Shown here: positions 1-7,488 of the stretch, piece after piece
Layout: each line of letters starts with the position of its first letter
How positions within the stretch are numbered: position 1 is the first letter of the stretch
NCBI GenBank assembly: GCA_905479815.1
Contig: CAJQOA010000142.1
Coordinates: 1 to 39,907, forward strand
From: an uncultured Psychroserpens sp.
GTDB lineage: Bacteria > Bacteroidota > Bacteroidia > Flavobacteriales > Flavobacteriaceae
Reading direction: 5' to 3'
DNA length: 39,907 nucleotides
Position numbers and translations under genes: made by a program
The notes under the pieces: generated by a model
What the model was told of the DNA's origin: nothing
The model's database searches: none
The model's input: only the letters and a program-made list of their open reading frames with translations

Positions 1-116
1 ACCCATTCTTCGGGTTGTAAAACGATGAATTTTTTACGAATCTCATCAAAAATAGAAACTTTATTTTCGTTACTTTTGAAACGGAATTTAAACTTTGGAA
101 AATTTAATTCTTGCAT
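1..116 (-). CDS. HsdR_N-domain (type I restriction enzyme R N-terminal-like) protein, 5' part only
   Basis: Only the first 38 codons lie in the window; the gene runs off the left edge. The reading begins MQELNFPKFKFRFKSNE and continues to a PEEWV motif. This matches the start of the short flavobacterial proteins built on the HsdR N-terminal nuclease-like fold that commonly sit back to back with holA. These are stand-alone domains of unknown role, not full restriction subunits. The call rests on remembered family resemblance and on the holA neighbour, because the nuclease motifs lie outside the window. A consensus promoter sits upstream at 138-167. Confidence 0.7.
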   Translation of the reverse strand, partial: MQELNFPKFKFRFKSNENKVSIFDEIRKKFIVLQPEEW

Positions 117-137
117 AGAAGCAAACTAAGGTTTTTT

Positions 138-167
138 CAAAGTTAACTCACAAAAATCAAATACCAA
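138..167 (-). promoter_or_regulatory. Bacteroidota-type promoter for the HsdR_N-domain gene
   Basis: On the minus strand a TTG (167-165) is followed after 19 bases by TAACTTTG (145-138), an exact match to the TAnnTTTG -7 element. Transcription would start around base 131, giving a leader of about 15 bases before the ATG at 116. Confidence 0.6.
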
Positions 168-191
168 ATCCCAAGCCTTATTTTTGGGATT
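167..191. promoter_or_regulatory. holA: Inverted repeat containing a -7-like element upstream of holA
   Basis: AATCCCAA (167-174) and TTGGGATT (184-191) form a perfect 8-bp inverted repeat with a 9-base spacer. On the plus strand TATTTTTG (179-186), an exact TAnnTTTG match, runs into the right arm, about 34 bases before the holA start. No good TTG -33 element is seen at 17-23 bases upstream. It could be an operator-type site or chance in AT-rich DNA. Confidence 0.35.
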
Positions 192-219
192 AGTGTTTAA
201 AAAACTACAATTCTAGAAG

Positions 220-1224
220 TTGGACGACGTAAAACAAATCGTAGCAGATATAAAGAAAGGAACTATCAAGCCCATTTATTTTTTAATGGGAGAGGAGCCA
301 TACTATATTGATGCTATTTCAGATTATATAGAAAAGAATGTCCTTGCTGAAGAAGAGAAAGGTTTTAATCAAATGGTTTTATATGGTCGTGATGTCACTA
401 TAGATGATATTGTTGGTAATGCTAAACGTTACCCTATGATGGCAGAACGTCAAGTAGTGATTGTAAAAGAAGCTCAAGATTTATCTCGTACCATTGAAAA
501 ACTAGCAGATTATGCTGCTAATCCACAACCATCAACCGTTTTGGTTGTTAATTACAAGTACAAAAAGATAGATAAGCGAAAAGCGTTATATAAGACTATT
601 AAGAAATCTGGTGTTGTATTTGAAAGTAAGAAACTATATGAGAATCAAGTTTCAGATTGGATTCGTCGTGTACTGTCTGGTCAAAATTATACCATTTCTC
701 CAAAAGCATCACAAATGCTTGTAGAATTTCTAGGTACGAGCTTAAGTAAAATTAATAACGAACTAGATAAACTCAAAATTGTACTACCTGAAGGGACTCA
801 AATTTCCGCTGAACATATTGAGCAGCATATTGGAATTAGTAAAGATTATAACAATTTTGAATTACGAAAAGCTGTTGGAGCAGGCGATACGCTTAAAGCG
901 TTTAAGATTGTTAAATATTTTGCAGATAACCCAAAGGATAACCCAATGGTGATGACAGTTTCTTTATTGTTTAGTTTCTTTTCTCAGCTCTTACATTACC
1001 ATGGTTTAAATGATAAAAACCCTAGAAATGTTGCTTCTGCGTTGAAAATTAACCCTTATTTTGTTAATGAATACGTGACTGCTGCTCGTAATTTTCCTAT
1101 GAGAAAAGTGAGTCAAGTTATTTCTACATTACGTGAATTTGATGTGAGAAGTAAAGGCGTGAAATCTAATGCTGTACCTCAAGGGGATTTACTCAAAGAA
1201 TTATTGGTTAGGATTTTTTCTTAA
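220..1224 (+). CDS. holA: DNA polymerase III delta subunit
   Basis: HolA is the clamp-loader wrench subunit that opens the beta sliding clamp during replication. At 334 residues it has the normal family length. The N-terminus carries the conserved block KPIYFLMGEEPYYID (about residues 17-31), followed by the AAA+-like fold with LVVNYKYKKIDKRKALYK, and the C-terminal collar domain ends at LLKELLVRIFS. The start is TTG at 220. An in-frame TAG sits at 214-216, so no earlier start is possible, and the next ATG would cut into the conserved block. The gene meets the downstream kinase-like gene tail to tail, sharing the four bases TTAA. Confidence 0.93.
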   Translation: MDDVKQIVADIKKGTIKPIYFLMGEEPYYIDAISDYIEKNVLAEEEKGFNQMVLYGRDVTIDDIVGNAKRYPMMAERQVVIVKEAQDLSRTIEKLADYAANPQPSTVLVVNYKYKKIDKRKALYKTIKKSGVVFESKKLYENQVSDWIRRVLSGQNYTISPKASQMLVEFLGTSLSKINNELDKLKIVLPEGTQISAEHIEQHIGISKDYNNFELRKAVGAGDTLKAFKIVKYFADNPKDNPMVMTVSLLFSFFSQLLHYHGLNDKNPRNVASALKINPYFVNEYVTAARNFPMRKVSQVISTLREFDVRSKGVKSNAVPQGDLLKELLVRIFS

Positions 1225-1766
1225 CGATTAGTGTTCTCAATACCACGAAGAACGATTTCTGTTTTTTTATGTAATTCTAGATCACCATTAATTCTCAAAA
1301 CGCTACAGTCTAATACATCCATCCAATTGTTATGAATTTTTAAAGACCTCCCTTCAAAATCAGGATTTTCATATTGGTTTGCCCATTCTAAAAAAGCCTT
1401 TGAGTTTTGTTGCGTTTTTTTATCAGTTATTAGCAGTTCGCCATAGCGTTCTATTTCTCTATTTTTAAGACGCTTCATTCTTTCACTATTATCTAAACGA
1501 ATAAAAACAGCTAAATCAAATGCTGATTTCCATTCTTTTCCCCAGCTTACCATTGAACCGCTGATGATAACTTTTTTATGTTTTTTGAAATCTGTCTTTA
1601 GATTTTTATTTCGCTGTACTAGCGGTATTTTTTCTTGAAAAGGAGGAGAGGTTTGCTTCCAATAGTAATTGTCAACATCTAAATGCATAAAATCTGTTTG
1701 ACTAGCTATAGAATTCCCTAAGGTTGTGGTTCCAGAACCAGAAGCTCCAAATATTAAGATATTCAT
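1221..1766 (-). CDS. Small P-loop NTPase, adenylate-kinase/shikimate-kinase-like
   Basis: This 181-residue cytosolic protein opens with a Walker A loop, GASGSGTTTLG (about residues 7-17), directly after the first beta strand, as in nucleotide kinases of the AAA_18/adenylate-kinase-like group. The stretch VIISGSMVSWGKEW and a basic lid-like segment (RMKRLKNREIERYGE, about 94-108) fit a small-molecule kinase. The substrate cannot be told from sequence. The residue after GSG is Thr rather than the usual Lys (GSGTTT, not GSGKST); this variant also occurs in related flavobacterial proteins annotated simply as AAA ATPases. A CAAAAATA stretch at 1771-1778 (minus-strand TATTTTTG) would put the transcription start almost on the ATG, without a clear -33 box. 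Confidence 0.8.
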   Translation of the reverse strand: MNILIFGASGSGTTTLGNSIASQTDFMHLDVDNYYWKQTSPPFQEKIPLVQRNKNLKTDFKKHKKVIISGSMVSWGKEWKSAFDLAVFIRLDNSERMKRLKNREIERYGELLITDKKTQQNSKAFLEWANQYENPDFEGRSLKIHNNWMDVLDCSVLRINGDLELHKKTEIVLRGIENTNR

Positions 1767-1908
1767 TTTACAAAAATAGAGTAATTAAATTCCTATATGT
1801 CATGTATTCATTATTACTGAGATTACAAATTTTTAATTATAATTTCGCTAAAAGAATGAACGTTATTTATCTACCCAAATATGGTTCTTGAGTAGTTTTC
1901 ATGTTTCC

Positions 1909-3390
1909 TTAGTTTTTTACAAATAATTTGGAATGATTTTCACTATCATTTGTTTCTACACGTATAAAATAAGTTCCACTATTTAAATCTCCTGTATTTA
2001 AAATATAGGTTGAATCATTGATATTAGAAATAGCATTTATTTTTTGACCTAAACTATTATATACATAAACGGTATTTATTAATTTCTCTATTTTGATATG
2101 AAGTGATTCTTTTGCTGGGTTAGGATGTATTGATAAGTTATCAATTTGATAATCAGTAATATTAAGACTATTTAGATCTGCTGTGTTTTGAAATGCATAA
2201 ACTAAGTCAGTATTAGAAGCATCTCCAAAATCTGATCGATACATTACTTTATCTCCATTTGGAGACGCTACAGCCATTGGATCTTTATTGTATGACGTGC
2301 TACTACTATTATGATGTCCAAAATGTTCTACAACTCCGCTAGTATCTAGCTTTAATGCAATTATTTGTCCAGATTGATCCGCAGATGATTGTGTTACATA
2401 TGCCCAACCTGGTCTGTTAATATTTCGGCAAGAGATATGACCTGCGCCATTAAAATCTGGATGTGTTGTTAAAGTCTCACTTTCGGTTCTGTCTAAGTAA
2501 TACATATTGACATAATCTGTTAAAGCTGGGCCCCAAAATTGAACAAATACTTCATCTCCATTTTGTGCATAGCCAAAATCGCCATGATTCCCATAATCTA
2601 CTATACGTCTCAAATAGCTCATATCTGTTGTACTATATATTTCAACACCATAATGACCATTGAAAGGCTGTACTATATTTGTCGTATTGTGATTCCACAT
2701 TATGCCAACATAATCACCAGATTGTGACACTGAAATCCAATCGATGTATTGAGGTGCCCAATCTTCTCCATTACCCCATGCACCAGCATAAATTTCAGTA
2801 TGAATAACTTGATTTAATTCTAAATCAAAAATTATGACATCTAAATCTGTATTTCGTTTCCCTACAAGTGCTACATATTTATCGTTTTTATCAATATTAC
2901 CTTCTCCAGGACCTAATTTAATTATATCATAGCCTGAGATGGTATAGACTGTTGTTAGGGTTGAAGAGTTTAAAGAATATGTCTTGATTTGGCCATTTTC
3001 GTTAAAACTATAAATCAAATCACTATTTACATTAGACCAATAGGCAGGATATATATCAATATTTGATAAATCATGGGTTATTTGATGCGTAGTAGCGTCA
3101 GACACCCAATTAGAACGCATTTTATATAAAGTTTGGTCGGCATTCCAGGTTTGTGTTTTTGCATATTCATGCGTTGGATACCAATTTGAAGGCGCGTAAT
3201 AATCTGAAACTCTGGTCATTTGTATTGGACTTGGTACTGAGTTATCGATAATAGATGCTTGGTAGCTAGGTGAATTTGGTATTGTACTAAGAGATATGCT
3301 TTGGTATTCTCCTTGAATAGGATATTGAGCAAATGAAACTATTGTGCTTAATATAAATACTAGAATTAATAATGCTTTTAAACGCTTCAT
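1909..3390 (-). CDS. Secreted beta-propeller-like protein with T9SS type-A sorting domain
   Basis: The 493-residue protein starts with a clean signal peptide (hydrophobic residues 5-20, cleavage after FAQ at about 22). The middle, about residues 100-410, is a series of short WD40/TolB-like strands such as NSDLIYSFNENGQIKTYSL and GDKVMYRSDFGDAS. The last ~75 residues are a T9SS type-A sorting domain, with HPNPAKESLHI at the start, VYNSLGQKI in the middle, SGTYFIRVET later and a terminal KLFVKN. It is therefore probably exported through the outer membrane by T9SS and left on the surface or released. No catalytic motif is recognised; a link to polysaccharide-lyase-like propellers is possible but unproven. 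It is transcribed alone. Confidence 0.8.
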   Translation of the reverse strand: MKRLKALLILVFILSTIVSFAQYPIQGEYQSISLSTIPNSPSYQASIIDNSVPSPIQMTRVSDYYAPSNWYPTHEYAKTQTWNADQTLYKMRSNWVSDATTHQITHDLSNIDIYPAYWSNVNSDLIYSFNENGQIKTYSLNSSTLTTVYTISGYDIIKLGPGEGNIDKNDKYVALVGKRNTDLDVIIFDLELNQVIHTEIYAGAWGNGEDWAPQYIDWISVSQSGDYVGIMWNHNTTNIVQPFNGHYGVEIYSTTDMSYLRRIVDYGNHGDFGYAQNGDEVFVQFWGPALTDYVNMYYLDRTESETLTTHPDFNGAGHISCRNINRPGWAYVTQSSADQSGQIIALKLDTSGVVEHFGHHNSSSTSYNKDPMAVASPNGDKVMYRSDFGDASNTDLVYAFQNTADLNSLNITDYQIDNLSIHPNPAKESLHIKIEKLINTVYVYNSLGQKINAISNINDSTYILNTGDLNSGTYFIRVETNDSENHSKLFVKN

Positions 3391-3617
3391 TTGATGGATG
3401 ATTTTATCTGTAATAAGTGCAAACGTTTATGAAAGTAGCATTGGGAGGAGCTAAATTAGTAAAAGAAAATGAACCAAAGGAAAAAGTGTAAGACTTTCCG
3501 ATTAAGTGAAAATCTAGACGTTGATTACACGTGTTGATAGTATTGATTGTAATTTAATTAGTAAAATAAAATATACTAGAGGAAAATGGAAATGAGTTTT
3601 AATACAACGACTGTTAA

Positions 3618-4088
3618 TTAGATCTCCTCTAATTGTGCATTATAATCATACTGTAAATCTTCATGCAAATTCAAGATCTTTTTTGTGACAGCTTCTATAT
3701 TACGATCATATAAATTAGTTAAGGTTGTGTTGCGATTTATTGATGGTGACATCGCTTTTAGTTTCTTACAAAAATAGAGTAGGAGTTCAACTTCGGTTTC
3801 TTTATTAAGAGAATAACGAATGTATTTTTTTGTGTTACGTAAGATTTTGCGAACACTTTTTTTAATATAGAAATAGCTATCCGTATTCATGATTTCAAAT
3901 TGCTCATCAATTTCTGCTTTAACAGTTTCTATATAACCTTCTTCACTGTCAGCTTCAAATAATAAATAGGTAAGCAATTCTTTGTTTTCCTTTTTAAAAC
4001 GTGAGAGACGTAAGCAAAGCTCTGCTAATTCTTGATTTGTTTTGTGTTTGAGTTCTTTTCTTATGGTAACTACTGAAACTGCTTTCAT
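3618..4088 (-). CDS. Conserved hypothetical helical protein
   Basis: This 156-residue protein has no signal peptide or membrane segment and is predicted to be almost all helix with many Lys and Glu residues (for example LSRFKKENKELLTYLLFEADSEEGYIETVK). It resembles small cytosolic proteins of unknown function found widely in Flavobacteriaceae. It stands alone: about 230 bases separate it from the next gene downstream and about 250 from the one upstream. I do not recognise a function. Confidence 0.65.
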   Translation of the reverse strand: MKAVSVVTIRKELKHKTNQELAELCLRLSRFKKENKELLTYLLFEADSEEGYIETVKAEIDEQFEIMNTDSYFYIKKSVRKILRNTKKYIRYSLNKETEVELLLYFCKKLKAMSPSINRNTTLTNLYDRNIEAVTKKILNLHEDLQYDYNAQLEEI

Positions 4089-4276
4089 GTATTTATATAT
4101 ATTGTTTTTTTAAGGTCACATGCTGTTCGCAATTAATCATTCCCTTGAGTGGTATATTTTGAATATGCTCGTTTCAAGTGATGTTTTGCGATTCTATATT
4201 GAATATAATAGTATTGTAACTAAATTTTAAAATTAATCAATTGAAGCTCATTTCAGAATAAAAAAACTTAAAAATT

Positions 4277-4313
4277 AAAAAAGCTAGTTAGAATTATACT
4301 AACTAGCTTTTTT
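4277..4313 (-). terminator. Strong intrinsic terminator of the 4341-6985 operon
   Basis: A perfect 15-bp inverted repeat (4277-4291 and 4299-4313) with a 7-base loop contains GCTAGTTAG and its complement, flanked by runs of A and T. On the minus strand it lies just after the stop codon at 4341 and ends in a run of T. It could work in both directions, but only minus-strand genes lead into it. Confidence 0.85.
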
Positions 4314-4340
4314 TTGTCTTCGGAAATTGGTCTTAAAAAA

Positions 4341-5789
4341 TTACCAAGTCATTTTATTAAACCAATAACGATCTCTATAATGTGTGATGTAATATACCAT
4401 CGCATAATCTTTAACTACTTTAACGGTATTTGGTAATATTAAAGGTGTTGTAGATGTTCCATGATCATAAGGAATTACAGATGGTCTATTAAAAGTGACA
4501 TCGTTGCCTCCAAAAAACGAACTCATTGTGATGTAATTGTCGTTGTTTGAAAATACACGTAATCCGTTTTCTAGGATTAAAGAAGACATTGAGCCTTGCT
4601 CTTTAGCATCGTTTTTATATTGCTTAGATCTAAATAAAGGCGTAAATCCTTTTAAAGTACCTTTGGTATCAAAATTTACAATGATACTAGAACCATAGGT
4701 GTAGAGATAATCTAAGTCTGTAGACATCGTGTTTCCTGTTTTTCTAAACTCACTATCATATAAATACTTTTCTCCAATCATGTAAATGTCATCTCCTTTG
4801 ATTTTGACATCAACAACTTGTAGACTTTTTAAATCTGAAGTATCTAACGCGTCGCTCCATTCATGAATTCCTATGAGTGTTTTTGTGCCTAAATCATATA
4901 AAAAAGCACCATCATTATTGTTTCCTTCTTTACTGTTAATTTTAACGACTGCTTTTTTGCCATTCCAGAAAAATCCTGTTAGCATTGGTAGACCATTAAC
5001 ATTAATAAGTTCCATCTCCATTGGCATAAAACCATCTTTAGAAAAATCAAACGTCTCTAGATTTTTGCCATTAAAGGCTAATAATTTATTGCTACGGCTT
5101 TTTTTGTAAGCATCAATAGTTTTATTCATCAATACAACACCAGAGTTTTGTACAAAAATTTGTTCAGCATATGATCTAGTGCTATCATAATCTAAAGTTT
5201 CACTCTGTTCCCAAAGTAAATTAAGCTGCATGTCATACACCCAAACCATAACCTTTTCTTTTGTCTTCTTAACAAAAGGCATATTAGCTACAATAGCAAA
5301 CTTTGTGTTGTCTGGTGAAATCGTAATATTATAAAATCCAGACTTCGAGTATTTTTCAATAGGGAATGATGCGAGAATTTTGTTCTCACTAACGCTAGTG
5401 CTTTTGTTACTATAGATTTGAGCATTTACATTATGACTTGCCAATTTTTTATCCATAACTGTAGATAAGAAAACCAATTGGTCATCAATTTCTATAACCT
5501 CTTGTAAATCTGAAGCACGTAAGCCTAATTTTGGTAAATTAAAGGTCATCGTTTCTCCATCTTTCATGTCTTGATCGTATTTGGTCAATACCATTGCTTT
5601 GGTATTATCCATCATCACATTATCTAAGTGATGCAACGTTGTAAAACCATAAGCAGACGGAAAATGAATACTGTAAATATCCTTTTCACTTTCTTTTTTA
5701 AAATGTAAGCTGTGTTGTGTACTAAATACTTGCGCAAAACCAATACTTATAGTTAAGCAAGTAATCAAAGTAATTACTATTTTTTTCAT
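4341..5789 (-). CDS. Exported protein of unknown function
   Basis: The 482-residue protein has a signal peptide (MKKIVITLITCLTISIGFAQ) and no lipobox, membrane helix or T9SS sorting tail, so it is probably periplasmic. The rest is beta-rich, with repeated strand-turn units (NTKFAIVANMP, KVMVWVYDMQLNLLWEQ, GDDIYMIGEKYL) that suggest a propeller-like fold. It starts 5 bases after the stop of the gene at 5795-6985 and is followed by a strong terminator, so the two form an operon and probably act together. I recognise no catalytic residues and assign no function. Confidence 0.7.
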   Translation of the reverse strand: MKKIVITLITCLTISIGFAQVFSTQHSLHFKKESEKDIYSIHFPSAYGFTTLHHLDNVMMDNTKAMVLTKYDQDMKDGETMTFNLPKLGLRASDLQEVIEIDDQLVFLSTVMDKKLASHNVNAQIYSNKSTSVSENKILASFPIEKYSKSGFYNITISPDNTKFAIVANMPFVKKTKEKVMVWVYDMQLNLLWEQSETLDYDSTRSYAEQIFVQNSGVVLMNKTIDAYKKSRSNKLLAFNGKNLETFDFSKDGFMPMEMELINVNGLPMLTGFFWNGKKAVVKINSKEGNNNDGAFLYDLGTKTLIGIHEWSDALDTSDLKSLQVVDVKIKGDDIYMIGEKYLYDSEFRKTGNTMSTDLDYLYTYGSSIIVNFDTKGTLKGFTPLFRSKQYKNDAKEQGSMSSLILENGLRVFSNNDNYITMSSFFGGNDVTFNRPSVIPYDHGTSTTPLILPNTVKVVKDYAMVYYITHYRDRYWFNKMTW

Positions 5790-5794
5790 AGGTA

Positions 5795-6985
5795 TTATAA
5801 TTTATAAACTTGTTCTTCAAGTTTTGTGAATGCATTTTTTTCATCGTAATTTAAATCTAAATCAATACGACGTTCTTGAAGTAAAGCTAATGTTTCTTCA
5901 GCTTGAACTTTATCTTTTAAGCTAATGTCAACTTGCATTAAATTATAAAAAATCATAACAGCAACTTCTTTATTCATCAACGCTTTTTTGTCTTTATAAT
6001 CTATTTTTGCTAATTCAGATTTCCAAACATCTCTTACTGCGATAAGTTCATCAATGGCACGCTGTCTTGTATCTCCAGATGCATCCTTCTTCATTTTTCT
6101 ATATGCAGATATTGCTTTTATTTTAGCATTTTCTAAAATATCATATTCTCGTTTTTTGTTCTTCGGAAACTCTATAGTTATTGTAGATGATACCGGAATA
6201 AAACCAAACTCTTCATTGATATAAGTGCCAATATCTTTCATGATTTTTTTGACGTTATTTTTTTCATAACGCTCTAAATTAATCGTGTTACTATTTGAAG
6301 ATGTCAAAAACTGAAACTCTTCGTCAAAGTTTTTCTCATCAATCACTGTGGCACCTTTCATAACTTTTAAGTTAGTAGGTTGCGCATAGAATGTTTGTCC
6401 GCCATTATCCTGAAAAGCCATTTTAGTAATGTTAATGACAATTAATAAATCACTTCCTTTTTCATAGCCCAGTAACTCCACATTGTCTGCCAATACTTGA
6501 TTGTCAAAAATAAGATGGTCATCCAAATTTGGTTGAATATAAACAGGTTCTCTAGGTTCTACATATCTTGGTTTTGCTGGTACTTTAAGTTGTGGCTTTT
6601 TACCTTGATCTGTTAAAGCTAATCGCTCTAAAAGCGATAAGTCTTTAAAGTTTTTCATTTCTTTATCGTAGCGAGCTTCTGCTTTTGCTACTTCTTCGTC
6701 ATGACCTGCTAAGCGCTCTTCAAATTCTGCTTCGCTATCTTTAATAACTTGTGCGTGGTTTGCTTTTTCAACTTCAAACTCTGCCAAAGACTGTGTATTA
6801 AGCTCTTCTACAGTAAGTGTATAAGGTGTTTCAACAATTGCTTTGTAATTTTTGATAGATTCCTCTAAAGGATTGTTAGGAGTTCTAACATTAAAATAAC
6901 TAATTTTCTCAGACAATGCGCGTTGAGCGAAACTAGATACTGATATCGCTATACAAGCGAAAACTAAAAGGTAATTTCTTTTCAT
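5795..6985 (-). CDS. Exported coiled-coil protein of unknown function
   Basis: This 396-residue protein has a signal peptide (MKRNYLLVFACIAISVSSFAQ). Residues of about 65-125 form a charged coiled coil (for example EEFEERLAGHDEEVAKAEAR), followed by a Pro-rich segment with KPRYVEPREPVYIQPN. The C-terminal ~100 residues are helical and could form TPR-like pairs (about 295-396). It is first in a two-gene operon with the unknown exported protein at 4341-5789. A short inverted repeat (CTGTTTG at 7013-7019, CAAACAG at 7028-7034) lies in the leader. The role is unknown; cell-envelope scaffolding is one guess from the coiled coil and location. Confidence 0.7.
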   Translation of the reverse strand: MKRNYLLVFACIAISVSSFAQRALSEKISYFNVRTPNNPLEESIKNYKAIVETPYTLTVEELNTQSLAEFEVEKANHAQVIKDSEAEFEERLAGHDEEVAKAEARYDKEMKNFKDLSLLERLALTDQGKKPQLKVPAKPRYVEPREPVYIQPNLDDHLIFDNQVLADNVELLGYEKGSDLLIVINITKMAFQDNGGQTFYAQPTNLKVMKGATVIDEKNFDEEFQFLTSSNSNTINLERYEKNNVKKIMKDIGTYINEEFGFIPVSSTITIEFPKNKKREYDILENAKIKAISAYRKMKKDASGDTRQRAIDELIAVRDVWKSELAKIDYKDKKALMNKEVAVMIFYNLMQVDISLKDKVQAEETLALLQERRIDLDLNYDEKNAFTKLEEQVYKL

Positions 6986-7094
6986 TTTATAAAATTTTTA
7001 ATAATACTCATTCTGTTTGTTTATATGCAAACAGCGATCGAAAATACAATAATTAAGCCACAATTCTTTTAAGGGCTCATTCACGAAGAAAAAA

Positions 7095-7472
7095 CTATTT
7101 TTTCATTCCGTCAATGGATAATTTTCCAGCACCTGCTAAAAAAATTACCACAAATGCAATAAGATATAATAAGGCGTGCTCTTTAGTGCCTAAATCATCT
7201 TTTGCATGAATCACAAAGGCAGCGACAGCCATGGTTATAGCTGCTGGTATGGCAGCCCATTTTGTTTTGAAGCCAACAATAATTAAAACAGGAGCTAACA
7301 CTTCTCCAATAAGGCATAAAATGAGTGATGGCATTCCTCCAATACCTAAAGGGTCTGGAAATTCGGCTGCGTTTGAGAGTCTGTTAATTTTTGGAATTCC
7401 ATGGGTTAGCATGAGTCCGCCAAATCCTAGCCTTAATACAAATAACGCTAAGTCTGTAAAGTTTTTTTTCAT
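7095..7472 (-). CDS. DoxX family membrane protein
   Basis: The 125-residue protein has four hydrophobic segments and the DoxX signature: an N-terminal RLGFGGLMLTHGIPK (about 14-28), GEVLAPVLIIVGFKTKWAAIPAAI in the middle and a final helix, LLYLIAFVVIFLAGAGKLSID. DoxX proteins are small four-helix inner-membrane proteins often linked to redox stress or quinone and sulfur metabolism, with no settled reaction. It follows the methyltransferase gene by 16 bases and is probably co-transcribed with it. A second, longer DoxX is encoded at 9704-10204 in the same cluster. Confidence 0.88.
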   Translation of the reverse strand: MKKNFTDLALFVLRLGFGGLMLTHGIPKINRLSNAAEFPDPLGIGGMPSLILCLIGEVLAPVLIIVGFKTKWAAIPAAITMAVAAFVIHAKDDLGTKEHALLYLIAFVVIFLAGAGKLSIDGMKK

Positions 7473-7488
7473 ATTGTGTTTACGTTAA

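Noticed and set aside
3429-3491. A 20-codon plus-strand reading frame (ATG to TAA) in the gap upstream of the T9SS propeller gene
   Set aside because: Too short to support from sequence alone, with no promoter pattern next to it.
7013-7034. Inverted repeat CTGTTTG/CAAACAG upstream of the 5795-6985 gene as a terminator or riboswitch
   Set aside because: Only 7 bp with an 8-base loop and no T run; kept as a note in the gene entry.
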